Position numbers and translations under genes: made by a program | Part shown: positions 1 through 12,062 of the stretch, one piece after another | Numbering within the stretch: the stretch's first letter is position 1 | Layout of the letters: each line of letters starts with the position of its first letter | Notes under the pieces: generated by a model | Database searches by the model: none | What the model was told of the DNA's origin: nothing | What the model saw: the letters and a program-made list of their open reading frames with translations, nothing else | Assembly: GCA_021234155.1 (NCBI GenBank) | Contig: JAJEKV010000004.1 | Coordinates: forward strand, 18,787,310 to 18,851,309 | Length of the DNA stretch: 64,000 nucleotides | Reading direction: 5' to 3' | Origin: Isoetes taiwanensis | Taxonomy: Eukaryota > Streptophyta > Lycopodiopsida > Isoetales > Isoetaceae

Positions 1-789
1 CATGATTCAAGTTAACACACACATGGAAGGTAATTCCCTTAAACCATGTCTTCTTCTAAGAGTAAAGAGTAAATTCATAGACTGGATCTCAAGTATTTGC
101 CAAAACCAAGTTTCAATGCACCAAGTCGAGAGTCAAATGATTGATTGGATGTCCAAAGATTGTTAAAAGCAAGTTCTAGTGCATCAAGTCAAGGCTCAAC
201 TGAATGCTTGGATGTAAAAAAGGTGCCAAAAGGCTCAACAATTTACTCATGCCAAGCACCTTGAAAGCAACCTAGCAACTTTTATAAAAAGGTCAATGTA
301 AAAGTTTTCAAGCATGAATTCGTTGATGAAATGCCATGCGATTGTAACTTTTTTGAAGAGATGCATCAATCCACAGAAACATGTCAAAATAAGCCAAATA
401 AAAAGAGGAAGGTGTTGTTTGCAAACGGATGCATGATTACCTACAACGAAACATCAGAGTAAATTTACTAAAGCTAAGCATTGCCATTTTAGTAAACTTA
501 ATTGTAGCTACTAGGGATAGCTTTGGCTGTGTTGTTTAGTGATAATACAACTAAAACAAAATAAAACAATTCTTTGACTTTGATAGGTCGTATACGTTGA
601 TACGAATATACAAACATGTGAAGGGGCATAGAATTTCACATTGATTTTCTTCTCCATCTATACATCATATCATGTCTCAGTTTTGTTATTTTTTGCTTGT
701 CTGTAAACTCCCCATCAGTTTTATATTCAATAACAAGTGACATTCATCCCCCTGTACCCAAATGAAATTGCATTGAATTACTAAGATCT
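1..789. other. AT-rich stretch with no recognisable gene
   Basis: No open frame here resembles a known protein. Positions about 65-225 hold two diverged tandem copies of a unit of about 75 bp (shared words such as AAGCAAGTT and CAAGTC). I see no RNA gene or promoter I can support. Confidence 0.4.
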
Positions 790-910
790 TTTGTCTCATC
801 CAAATACCCTGCTCGTCCATAAAGACCAGGCAGAGAGCAACCTTTCCATGCCCAAGTTGGGCATATCCTGCAATAATAGCATTCCAGGATGCAACATTTT
901 GGATGTTCAT
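790..910 (-). pseudogene. PPR-repeat fragment (degenerate)
   Basis: The minus strand encodes a short stretch beginning NVASWNAIIAGYAQLGHG, the typical second half of a plant PLS-type pentatricopeptide repeat (xxSWNxxIxGYxxxG). PPR proteins bind organelle RNA, and PLS types guide C-to-U editing. Only about one repeat is recognisable; the reading then runs into unrelated sequence and no neighbouring repeats are intact. The fragment is far below the several hundred residues of a working gene, so it is a remnant. It resembles the other PPR remnants in the window, but I cannot say whether they share one parent. Confidence 0.5.
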
Positions 911-1041
911 CCTGTTAAAAACTCTATGGACATTGCCACTTTTCTCACATGTGATACATCTGAAGTAGGGTATTGTTTACAAAAAGATCTAAATTGCACA
1001 TAAATTTGAGGATCTCAGCATGAAAAGTTTTCATTGGGTGT

Positions 1042-1592
1042 GATGCAACAAATATATTTTAGATAAGTGATAAAGTAAAGGTAAGTAACTTTTGGGTTAG
1101 TTAGAATTAAGAGTGAGCATCCCATAAGCTATAATGCTACCACAATGGCTCTTAGATAGCCAACCGATCTGGCTGGATATATTATCGACATTGATAAATC
1201 TTCAAGCAAACTCATAATAACCAGCTAGATCTACACAAGAAGGTAGTGGCGAAGGTATTATAAACCTTTATGCATCAAATTTACCAAAACTTTTGCCAAG
1301 GTCTTCATGAGTCAAATCTGTCAGAAGTCATGACAAATACCATGCTTTGCCGGAAATGAAATCTTCGTATTTTGTTGATCGGTTATCTTTTAAACAAGCA
1401 CCTTATAATTTTTTCTGAGTGAAGTGAATTGGCCATTCCTTATGTAATTTAGCCATTGAAATGAAGCTTACAAATAACCATTTTTGCTATTTAAACCAAC
1501 ACAAGTCTAACCCAAATGCAACAAATATACCTTAGATAAATCATAAAGTAAAGGTAACTAACTTTTGGGCTAATTGGAGTTAAGGAGTGAGC
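1042..1592 (+). repeat. Dispersed direct repeat pair, about 78 bp each
   Basis: Positions 1042-1119 and 1516-1592 are diverged direct copies: both start ATGCAACAAATAT, share TAAAGTAAAGGTAA and AACTTTTGGG, and end GAGTGAGCA. The second copy ends exactly where LINE-derived coding sequence begins at 1591. The roughly 400 bp between them show nothing recognisable. Confidence 0.6.
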
Positions 1593-2565
1593 ACCAGGAA
1601 GAAGTATTCTCAGTAATATTGCAGCAGCTTTTGAAGGCATACATTGGGCAAGAAAGACACATCAGAAGGTGCTCCATCTAAAACTCGACTTTAAAAAGGC
1701 ATATGACAGTGTGAGCTGGTCCTTTTTGGAAAAGATGCTGCTTGCTTTTGGCTGTGGACAAGAGTTTGCTAACATTGTTGCAAAATTGCTGAAATCAGCG
1801 CGTGCATCTGTGTTACTTTTCTGGAAGACTTCCCCTATTTTTGAAGTGAGCAGGGGCATTAGACAAGGTTGCCCCTTGGCGCCTTTTCTTTTTGATATTG
1901 TCGCAGAAGGGTTATCTCAAGTACTGTTGGCAGTAGTGGAAGATAGGGTTATAACAGGTTTGCAGATGGCGGATGGCTCGCAACAAATCTGTAACCAATA
2001 TGCCGATGATACTTTCTTGTTTTTAAAAGCCCTAGAAATAAATCTCTTGAATGCGAAGTAGTTGCTGGACTCCTTCTCTATAGCATCATGTTGTTTACTC
2101 AACTCAAGCAAGTGCGCAGCCATTTGGCTGCTAGATGAGCCTCTCCCAGCTCATGTTGCCGCTTTTCCTTGGACCATTGTACCTGTTGGGTCCTCCTCGA
2201 AGTTGTTGGATGTTCCAATCGGGGTGTGCACCTCATCCTCGAATATTTGGGATGAGATCCTGCTCAGTTTAGATAAACATTTGAGATGGTGGAAAGTCAG
2301 TAAGCTCTCCATGGCGGGAAGAATTGTTGTGGCCAAGTCAGTGCTAAGCAGTACCCACATTTATGCTGCATCAGTGTTGTTGGCTCCTGAATCGAAGCTA
2401 GCAGAGCTATAAAAAATGGTGCGAAATTTTATCTGGGGTGGAAATGAGGAAGGGGCAAATGTTAAAGTAGCTTGGAGGAAATGTTTGAGATCTAAGTCAC
2501 GTGGAGGACTAGGAATGCTTGACTTTAAGTTGCACAACAAGATCTTAGTGTACAAGTTCATGTAG
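1591..2565 (+). mobile_element. LINE-A: 5'-truncated L1-type non-LTR retrotransposon, RT domain
   Basis: One frame reads through the fingers and palm of an L1-type reverse transcriptase: GRSILSNIAAAFEGIHWAR, LKLDFKKAYDSVSW, RGIRQGCPLAPFLF and the catalytic box QYADDTF (both aspartates present). The thumb region follows (WWKVSKLSMAGRIVVAKSVL), then RNFIWGG. In-frame stops at 2059-2061 and 2410-2412 interrupt it, and the reading ends at 2563-2565 before the zinc-binding domain. Endonuclease and ORF1 are missing, as is usual for 5'-truncated copies. The same family appears five more times in the window, so it was once abundant here. It is dead as a source element. Confidence 0.9.
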
Positions 2566-2604
2566 GGCTTAGTGTCTGTGCTAGTCAAGTCAGGGTTTTT
2601 TTGT

Positions 2605-4050
2605 TTTGTAAAACAACCCACATAACTACCATTAACATTAATTCACATAAACCATTACATCCAACACTTTTAGATTAAAATCCCCCTAAAACCCCCTTTG
2701 GTTTGGGTGCATATTCACACGAGGGGTGACTCCGGGCATCGAGAGCTGTTGGATGGGCATATTTGCCCTTTATTCCTCAATCCAAACCGTACATAGCGAT
2801 CCTCGTTTGTGGGGTATGCTTGTACATATTTTTATGTACAGTATATTCAAGTTTGCAAAATACTATAAGGTTTGAGGGTATCTACTGAATGGTTTTGATT
2901 TTATACATATATTATATGATTAAAGGGGCTCTCGCTGCCCTACGTCACCCCTCGTGTGAATATGCACCCAAACCAAAGGGGGTTTTAGGGGGATTTTAAT
3001 CTAAAAGTGTTGGATTGATCGACCCAAAGGAGCAGATTCTTTTGCCATCAGAGTTTTAAATACTTGTTTACCAAAAATCATTATCATTTATGATAGATAT
3101 TACTACTATTAATACATTTTGTAAGTAAGTATAGGCCTCTGATACAAATCCTCAAGGATATGGCAAAGTCGTTCTCTAGAGAATGGTCCTATCTTAAAAA
3201 TGACCATTTTGCTGGCTAATGTCCTTCATCCATGGAACTTAAATGGCCAATATATATTAGTATGTTCTGAATTACAAAATAATGAATTGGTCCATTCCAA
3301 TTCTTTATCTGCCAACTTATGGCTACGAAATGGCGTATTTGCACCTACTACATAGCTAACTCAACCTACTCAGGAAGCTAGGGAATTTTGCCAAAATAGG
3401 TGATTCGGGGCCAAATGGCTTGCCAAGGCCACAAAAAAATTTCGCTAGCACAAAAAACTTAACTTGGACACCAATTTGCACTACAACAAGCATATCTCCA
3501 ACCAAAAACATACCCTCATTATCATGATATTGCTCATTTAGGCTTTTACGTAAAGAATCTTACCACCATTTGACATTTAACATACTTCTGGATAATAACT
3601 CACGTCATCCTTGTACAACATTATGAAGATTCTAAACTATACATCACACCTACTTGCACACAAACTATGGACAATCCAAACTATATCGCACTATACTTCC
3701 ACACAACGTCCTAGAACATTAGGGTTTTATAAAGAATGATAGGCATATTCACCCCTTATTCTTTAATCTACACCGCACGTAAAGTTCCCTCAAGTTTGTG
3801 GGGTATATGCAAAATACAAAAATTTGCTATCTTTGATAACAAGATTTATAAAATACTATAAGATTTTTAAGCAAAATACTATATGGTGTTGATTTTGTAA
3901 TGTGCAAAATACAATTATTAGGGCTCTCGCCGCCCCTCACGTCACCCCAGCGGTGAATATGCACCCAAACCAAAGGGGTTTAAGGGGATTTTAAATGTGT
4001 TGGACCCAATGGTTGTGTTAATTAATGTTAATGGTAGTTATGTGTTGGTT
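2605..4050. mobile_element. Fold-back (inverted-repeat) element cluster, non-autonomous
   Basis: Positions 2659-2730 and 2944-3015 are perfect inverted copies of 72 bp, sharing the core GGTTTGGGTGCATATTCAC. The left arm extends outward to about 2605. That extension (CATAACTACCATTAACATTAA) is matched in inverse orientation at about 4018-4050, next to a second, direct copy of the unit at about 3728-4003. So either two overlapping units or one 1.4 kb compound element is present. Nothing inside encodes a transposase. I see no convincing target duplication, so the exact class is open. Confidence 0.7.
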
Positions 4051-4372
4051 GTTATACTAAAAAATTTTGGGCCCTTGGGCCCTAAAAAAAAAAAATCAAA
4101 CATAATGTAAAAACATGTGAAACATGCAAAATATGTAGCAATATGTAATATCTAATATTTAACATTATAACAAATAAAAAAAAAAAAAACTAATATGAAA
4201 CCTGGAATAACTATAATGTTATAGCATAATGTAATTTAATTACATAAACTTCACCACACATTCAATTGCTAAATGGTATAGATATATATTTTGATTCTTC
4301 ACCACAACATTGTATCCTGTATATTGTATATAAATGGCATAAAAGCATAATTTGTCTCTTCATCACAATGCT
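4051..4372. other. AT-rich spacer
   Basis: No gene seen. Positions 4069-4083 hold a short GC palindrome (GGGCCCTTGGGCCC) followed by an A-run; the rest is simple AT-rich sequence. Confidence 0.4.
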
Positions 4373-4851
4373 ATGAAGAGCAACTGCAATCTTTAAAATA
4401 GTTCAGCACGTAATTCATGTGCATGAAATTCCTGGATGGAGCGATGGCTTATAGCCATAGTAAATTTGGTCTATATGCAGTTTAAAAATCCATCATAATA
4501 TGAGTTGAATATAGTGCTACATAAGACAATAAAAATTTGGACAACCTGCACCAAAATAGAGTATTTGGAAATAGAGTGTTTGAAGATCCATTCCTGCATA
4601 AAGAAATGTCTCGGAGAACAAACAAATATGAAGAGCAACTGCAATCTTTAAAATAGTTACGTAATTCGTGTGCATGAAATTCCTGGATGGAGCAATGGCT
4701 TATAGCCAGTTTAAAAATCCATCATGATATGAGTTGAATATAGTGCTACATAAGATAAGAGGCTGGACAATTGCACCAAAATAGAGTATTTGGAAATAGA
4801 GTGTTTGAAGATCCATTCCTGCATAAGAAATGTCTCAGGAGAACAAACAAA
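4373..4851 (+). repeat. Tandem duplication, two units of about 255 and 224 bp
   Basis: Unit 1 is 4373-4627 and unit 2 is 4628-4851. Both open ATGAAGAGCAACTGCAATC and close GAACAAACAAAT and are nearly collinear. Unit 2 lacks about 20 bp in the middle (the part after TTATAGCCA) and has smaller differences. It lies directly upstream of the LysM remnant. No coding potential is evident. Confidence 0.85.
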
Positions 4852-4956
4852 TATACAATTAGTATCGTCTATTCCACTGCAAAGCAATAATGAAAGCCAC
4901 ATTACTAGATATGTAGCATCTGGAGCCATTAGCTTCTGGTTCCATTAAATTGGCGG

Positions 4957-5570
4957 TTGGCAAGAACAATCCCTAGCTTGAACGCGCAAATCGTCAAGAT
5001 AATCATCATTTTGACACTATCAATCATGCACAACAGGGTTTCAGCCAAATCCTACATAGAATCATGTCTTTCAGCTGATAAATGCAATGCCATTTTGAGC
5101 TATGAGCTGAAAAAGGCTATGAAAGTAAGCCAAATAGGGTATTTATTCTCAGTAGATGTTAGAACTGTGCTAGGAGCCAACAATTTGGGATTTCAACACA
5201 TTTGATCAAGGAGAAACAGGTCATAGAACGAAATTCTTGCATTTGTGGAAGGGGCATTCAAAAGCAAGCTCGGTACATACAAAGCGAAAGATATGGACAC
5301 TCTACTCAAAGATTGCATCGGACATATAGACATATCACGATTGGATTAGTCGGTATTCAACAGATTACTTTCGGGCTAATAATGCATCTACACATTGATA
5401 GTCTTGTTTCAGGGCAAAATGTGACAATTCCGTTCCCCTGTGCTTGCCAAAACAATAGGTTCAAAGGGCGGCATGCAAATTTTCTTACCTATACAATCCA
5501 AGCTGTTGATTCTCTGACCATGGCTTCAACATTTGTGTATTCTCTTCTAACGAATCGGACCCTGCTCATA
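4957..5570 (+). pseudogene. LysM ectodomain protein (LYM-like), broken
   Basis: The first frame has a hydrophobic leader (IVKIIIILTLSIM) and then AKSYIESCLSADKCNAIL and KVSQIGYLFSVD. This is the N-terminus of plant LysM proteins of the GPI-anchored LYM / receptor-kinase group, which bind chitin or peptidoglycan at the cell surface. A stop at 5203-5205 ends it. The next frame resumes with a CIC motif where the CxC spacer between LysM domains is expected, then SGQNVTIPFPCACQNN, the usual I(P)LPCAC-like segment, and DSLTMASTF, a LysM start. At least two frameshifts are needed. Introns could explain part of this, but I see no convincing splice sites. The protein would normally be 350-420 residues. 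Neighbours are repeats. Confidence 0.5.
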
Positions 5571-5574
5571 CCTA

Positions 5575-6940
5575 CTAAACATAAATCAAATCAAACGCAC
5601 AATCTGAAACCTTCATATCCGTATCATTTTTTTTTTCGTACCTCATTTCCCATGCCTTACATGGATTATTCCTTGATTCGGCAGCAGTGTCATATGATTC
5701 TCATTTCTGAATTTACTTCATGGTCGGCTGCTTTGGCCAACCGAGGAGCAGGACTAACATTTCGATGGCTAATTGCTTGGTTAATTAACTGCAGCATCAG
5801 ATTTGAATGAAATCCAACGTAGAAAATGCTTGCCGGATTGGACGAAATCATATATCTCATCCCTGCAACCCCTTCATCGATTAGAAAACAAGAAGAGCTT
5901 TTAGTTAAGACCAACTTCCATTGTTCCAGTAACCCAATTCATTTGAAGGCTCAAGAAATCCATCTTCGACATGGTGCCATTCAGCTTGTTCTTCAGACAG
6001 TAAACGGGGCTCAGCATGTTCGAACCCTGCAGCATTGTATTGCTTTGGATTCTTGCCTTCTTTCTTCGTAACCCTAAAATAACCCTAAAACATGATGGCA
6101 CGATGCTTGCATGCAAAACTCTGAAAATGGCAACTAAAATAAAAAGAGGGCTTTTGTTGTGAGCCCTTGGATGTTGGACCATTGAAAAAAAAAAAGCTAA
6201 ATCAACGACCAAGAAATGATGCACTCTAGATGTACGCATTAGTACATCCATTCGAATACGCCATGAAATCTTAGGAAAACCTTTGTGAAAAGCGTACAAA
6301 AACACAAAGAAAACCCCCTGTTATTATGCTACATATTGGTGTGTCGTTTGTAGCTCTTATCATCATAGTTTGATAGTTCCTTCATAGATTAGAGCCTTAA
6401 TCAGATTATTTACATGAACAATATTATATCAGAACCAAGTACTTTACCTATATCCTCAATACATTAGGTCACAAACTGTCTAAGTTTTGTTGTATCATTA
6501 AAACAACACGATCAATTCCTTGAGATTCTGGTTGGTGCATTTCCTTGCTTTCCCCTTGAAGATTGTGTGGAATAAGCAGTATAAACACATATATGAGTCG
6601 GCCATCGCCATATTGTATCTTCCTTTGGCATCCTTAGCCGTGCAAATTAGCTCCCTTCTTATGTCAAAATTCTGATCACAGCAGCATCCGCATGTGCAGA
6701 AGGCTTCTGTGTGTACCGAAGTTTGCACTACTCCGAAGAATTTGATCCACTCCTGATTTATGTCGTCCTTAATTTTCTTCCATTGAAGCCGCCTGGTCAT
6801 AAGAAACAGAGTATCTGCAAAAACAAACAGATCACCCATAATCAGCAGTACCAAAACCTTAAAAAACATAAAACTAGAATAAATAAATCAAAATGCATAC
6901 TTCAGCTGCCACTTGCTGTAACCAAAATATCTCTTTAGCA
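5575..6940. other. No supported gene
   Basis: Open frames exist, for example a Cys-rich 123-codon one on the minus strand at 6498-6869, but none resembles a family I know. The composition is AT-rich and non-coding in character. Confidence 0.4.
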
Positions 6941-6949
6941 CACATTTTC

Positions 6950-9820
6950 TGTAACGGTCCTGGCCACTTGATGGGCCAGTATACTTACTTATGTACATAT
7001 GTACACATGCATAGCATACATGGAGAATGGAGAATATATAAGAAAGGGTTTTACCTTTATGGAAAAGAATTTTTGCAAGAGCTTTTGCAGAACATGAATG
7101 GAGGAGCAGCACTTCTGGGTAGTTTTAGAGCCCGAAGTTTGGAGCATCGTTTTAGCTGATTTTTCTTTGTTGGAAAGGTTTTCGGGTAAGCTTTCCGAAT
7201 TAGATCTGATACGGCCCAAATTCATCCGTATGCGAAAGTTAGGGCAGAAACAGTGATGTTGGGCAGAATCGACTGCACTATGTATGTTTCTACAGTTTGA
7301 TTCTTGGAGCTAGAAGCCAATCTTTGGAGGCGCAAGCAATTGCAAGGGGTCCAGAGGTCCATGCATGAAGAAATTCTCAGGTCGGGGTTTTCCATTGATT
7401 CTCTTGATTACATGGTTGTTGCTATGAGTAAATTCCTTCAGGATTACGTTGTTGTTGCTATGAGTAAAATTGTTCATGTTTTGTGATAAGAGAATTGCTG
7501 TTTATGTACTGATCTGATTCATGGATATACTAAGCCGATTTGCTGCTCTCAGTGCTACACAAAAAAGGAAATTTGTGCCATATGTAACATATAAGAATTT
7601 GAGGGAAGCCATGTTGAAATTGATTGGAAAAGGTCAGATTTGATCTAGGCAAGGCCAATTTTGATAACAAAGTGTAGATCTGAGTTTGTTTGATGCCTTG
7701 TTAAGTGTTCTAGGTGTAATTGCTCCATAAAAAATCTGATAAAACACATGAGAAACAGTGGATCATCTTCAAAATCAGAACTGGATGAAAAGGGCCGATT
7801 TGAGGGTGAAAGGTGCCGATTTGCCTCGGAGAAGCTTAAATTGGACGAATCGGTGGCTTAGGAACTTCCATGATGAGCCGAGTTTAGATGCTTCTGTTTC
7901 TGTTACTTATAGTTGCTTTGTTGTCTTATTTGATATCTATGTTGCTAACAATTTGTTATTTAAACCCTAAAAATATATAAGAACTCCAAAGGTTAACACA
8001 GAGGTATAAGGTGCTGGATTTAGCAAAGAAGATCCCCCGAGTAAGTCTAGGGAAGTGGCAAGTGATTTGGTTAAAACATAAGGGACAAAAATATGTAAGA
8101 ACTCGCATTGTTGTGGATATTGAACTTCGTAACTAGGAAATAACAACATATAAACTTACAAATGCTAAGACTAATGAGATATTACACTTTTGGCTCCTGG
8201 AGATGGGGCCTAGATCCGAGATCACTTGTCAGATGGTATAAACAGTCACGGTCATGAGACCCTGTGGACTTTTTAACCTGAGAGTTCAATTTTGAGTTTT
8301 CACGCACCAATAAATTTATTAGCTAAGGAAGGTGGTTTTTAATGTAAAAATATTAAAACTGTAGCTAAGTCGTTTATATAATTGTAACTATTGGACATTG
8401 AGATGGAACTTGGGGACTTTTGAGTGCAAGAGAGTCATAGAAAGCTTATGGGGGCTTCTGAGTATGACTAAGGGCATGGAGAGGGTTGGCATAATAGAAT
8501 AAGTTCTATTGTGGCCTTGTGAGTAAAGGCAAGGTAAGTATTATTGTAATGGATAAATGGTATGGGACGTTGTATTCACTTTGAGTGACATGGTTCTGAG
8601 GTAAGTTTTGCATTTTTGGAAATGCTAGTATCTTTTCTTGTTCACTAAAGTACGTAGGTGTCAGAGCTACATCAATGACTGCCAGGCTTGTGACTTCCTC
8701 GACATATGATCTTCGTCACTGAGGTTGCTACCTTGACATGGTATTGGATGTATGAGTAACCTTGGCAAGAGAGTTACATGTAGAAAATATGGCAAGTTAT
8801 CATGGCTAATGGATTTAATGGAAGCTAATATGAAATTGCATTCCTTGTTTTTTTTTTTTTTTTTTTTGGGGGATGGTTGGTGCTTTGTATTCCTTATATG
8901 AAAGGTAAGCTTTTGCTTATGGACAAGCTACTGCAACATGGCTAAATTGTGATTGGGATCATGGGCATCATTCGAGAATTGATCTTTTAAGCACACATAT
9001 ATTGCATAATGTAATGAATATCGCATGTTATGGTTCGTGTCATTGCACAATTGTTGTCTTTGTATATGTTGTAGAATCCTCCGGGGTTGGGCTTCTAGGT
9101 TCGGTGGCCTAGGTTGCTCCAGCATGCTCATGTTCATTTGTGTTTCTTTGTGGTATTCATGCGCTCTGTGACATGGGCGTAGTTCTCCTGGCAAGGATGC
9201 TATGTCGCCTCTGTGTCCTCCAATGCTAGACGTGGGCTGAGAAGGGTATGCGAGCTAGCTGGGCATGTTTCAGCTAACAGGGCTGGCATGTAGGTTGGCT
9301 GAGCTTCCCATTGTCCCGGAGCTATGTTATGATGTTTTGTTATTTTGACTATGTTTATCTGCTTCTAATGTTCTTGTTGGTATTTCCTTGGGTAATGTTG
9401 TCATTGTCCAATACTATACTCACATAGGATTTTGTATCTCTCTTCTGCTTATGTTCTTGTATCCAAGATTTCCGGAGTATTTCCATGCATGTAGTGGCAG
9501 CTAGGGATCCCCACTTAGTCACGAGGACTAACCCCATTGAGCGCATGTGCAGTTAATCCACAGGGCAGTGGTCAAGTTGATGGCCGCAATATAGCCGGGA
9601 ATCGTGGCGGAAAGCTAAAGCTAGAAGTTTTGTTTGATTTGCTCAGTTTGATATTTGTATATATTGAGAATATTGTGAATTGTATTCCTCTAGATTTATG
9701 TTGTTTATAATGGATAATGGAAATATAAGAATGGTTCAAATGTCAAGCAAAGGAAGATTCAATTCTTCACCAATATTATGAATCTAGAATTACATGAATT
9801 TGACAAGATCCCGAGTTGCC
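6950..9820 (+). mobile_element. Solo-like LTR, same family as 29046-31512
   Basis: It starts TGTAACGGTCCTGGCCACTT, like the LTR at 29046 (TGTAACAGTCCTGGCCACTT). It stays collinear with that LTR through several anchors: CTGCAGTTTGATTCTTGGAG-like sequence near 7290-7310, CAATTGCAAGGGGTCCAGAG at 7337-7356, GAGGTAAGTTTTGCATT near 8598, and CCCCACTTAGTCACG near 9509. It ends near AAGATCCCGAGTTGCC at 9820, lacking the last 25-30 bp of the family. No PBS, polypurine tract or gag-pol is adjacent, so it is a decayed solo LTR or a truncated copy. At about 2.87 kb it is longer than its partner (2.47 kb), partly through internal insertions including a T-run near 8849-8868. Confidence 0.8.
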
Positions 9821-9824
9821 AGTA

Positions 9825-10500
9825 TGGTGGCCTGATATAATGTGCAATATAGATTGTTGCTGCGGCCAGATATGAGGTGGAAACATTACTATGCTATAAG
9901 CTGTGAGACAAAGTTCTACAAAGAACAAGCTTAACATCTTCATCTGCATGTGAGTATGAAACAATATTTTACTTGCAATGGATTAACATTTGAATGCTAG
10001 CAACATCAAACCACACTGTGGCGAGGGAGCCATCAGAAGCCTAACCATAATGACAGAATTAGAATTGTTAGACTAGACACTGTGTTCAGCATTCTCAAAT
10101 GCCAAGCAGTCACATCATATATTAGAATAGAATAGAATAGGTTTTTAGCGTCCACGGAGACAAAGGGTATACCCTCAACTTAACTCTATAACTGATTACC
10201 AAACATATGGCTTGCTATGGAACTAAGCAAAAGATGTGTACTTTTTAGCCAAATAAATATAACTTTAATGTTGAGCATTATTAATCAAGTCTGCTATGAG
10301 TATCAGAACTTCTGCAATGATAAATATAAATGGAAGGTACCCTAGACTCCATTTCCCTAGAAATGCATACAACCACAAACAACCTTCTGAGAAAAAAAAA
10401 ACAATTAAAAAAACCTATAATTTGGAGTTCAAATTTATGCTTATTTAAAGATAGATACTTCTTAATTAAATGACTACAATTTTTTTCAGAGGACAAAAAA
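9825..10500. other. Spacer with a short LINE 3'-end relic
   Basis: No gene seen. Positions about 10122-10170 read, on the minus strand, CTCCGTGGACGCTAAAAACC followed by repeats of TATTC. This matches the 3' end of the LINE at 60085-63010 (CTCCGTGGACGTTAAAATAA), so it is probably a very short dead copy. Confidence 0.4.
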
Positions 10501-12062
10501 ATTATTATTATTATTATTTTTTTGATGAACATGGACCTTTATTACTCAAAAGAATACAAAGAGTACATGGGGGACTCAAAACCCAGTGGAGAAGATGTCC
10601 ACTAGAGCAATACTACCCACCACATACATAACACGGAAAAGCAGAGAATACATATCACCACGAGCACAACTTTTTGCTATGAGTAAGCCTGAATTTGAAG
10701 ATATCGCTCCCAAATGACACTCTTGACGTCATCCTTTAAGGAGGAACACTTATACGCCTTTACAATGCGACTACGAGCATCATTAAGCACTTGCATATAT
10801 GAAAAGAGTCCCTTGAAGATGAGGAGATTTCGTCTCTTCCAGATGGACCACATGATCCAAGCAGATGCTAAGTGGAAAGCCCTCTTTGCCAACTTGTCCC
10901 AAGAACTAGGATAGACTGACAATAGGATCTGTTGACTATTTAAATCACAATGGAAAAGGCTCAAAAGCCACTGCCAAGCAAGTCGAACATGATGACACAA
11001 GAAAAAGCAATGCTCAATCGTTCCTCTGCATGCAAAGAGGGCTGATCATAGACACTTCTGGACAAAATCTATGAACAATTTACCCGCACGCATCTATGAA
11101 TGATCTGCCACCACAAGATAGATAGCTTAGGATGGAGCAATTTATCCCATACCCATCGCCAGACTGCTTTCCGATGAGGCTCAGGGATAACTGAAGGCCA
11201 TTTTGGCGATGGCAGCAACACTTCAGGATGAAGCAGGACCACATATATCGAGTGCATCAGGTGCTCCTCCTTAACACTGCCATGAACCTCCCAGAGCTGG
11301 GGGGCCACATCTTGTGGATGCGGAGGAAGAGTAGCAGCTACGTTTTTTCAAATGCCACGGTCCCAACGAAGGAGCAAGAACTTCAATCTGAACTCATTCC
11401 ATGTCAACAATCTTGTCTCATTATACCATGCAGATACTATGAGCACACCCGCTGCTCGCCATCGACGCTGCGTCAATGGATGGACAGAAGAGACCAGGGG
11501 ACAATCCGCTTGGCCGTCACCCAAAGGGATCCAACAGCAACTGGCTGTAGGATCTGTGTGGGCCATCGGATGGAACTGAAACAAAGTGCACACAGTCTCT
11601 CAAGCAGCTAACAACCTCTTGAGGAAAGGAGAGGCATTAGGATATGGAGAAAGTGGATAGAATAATGCCCATGGGAGGAGTGGCTTAATGGATGGACAGC
11701 CAAAGGAAATGCACATCTGTAAAGACTGGTGAATCAGACGCAGCCCTGGGGAATTATCAACATTATTTAGAATCCGCCATATGAACTTAGAAATCAGCAC
11801 CTTGCTCTGGAGAAAGTGAATCATCCCCATCCTCCACAAAGTTTAGGCATAACGCACTTCACCCAACTAATTTTAACATCAGCTGCTTCTTCAGTGCCAA
11901 CCCAGATAAAGTTCCTCACAGTACGAACAATGAGCTGCATCTTTGTTTGTGGTGCCAACAAGATGGATGCCATATAGACATGTGTACTACTCAGGACTGA
12001 CTTTGCCACAGTTATGCGGCCAGCCATGGATAACTTAGCCGTGGACCACCAGAACAAACATT
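10501..12062 (-). mobile_element. LINE-B: 5'-truncated L1-type element, C-terminal half
   Basis: Read on the minus strand from 12062, the order is thumb (WWSTAKLSMAGRITVAKSVL), VRNFIWVG, LQSKVLISKFIWRIL, the linker HPLTQRRW with SAWYNETRLLTW, then WVWDKLLHPKLSILWWQIIH, and finally the zinc-binding C-terminus (QWLLSLFHCDLNSQQ, IMWSIWKRRN). Several frameshifts separate the pieces. The catalytic palm is missing. The 3' end has an (AAT)n/A-rich tail at 10501-10523, which marks the insertion end. It abuts LINE-C in the same orientation. Confidence 0.88.

Noticed and set aside
6498-6869. Minus-strand Cys-rich ORF of 123 codons
   Set aside because: No family resemblance, AT-rich context and no splice or promoter support.
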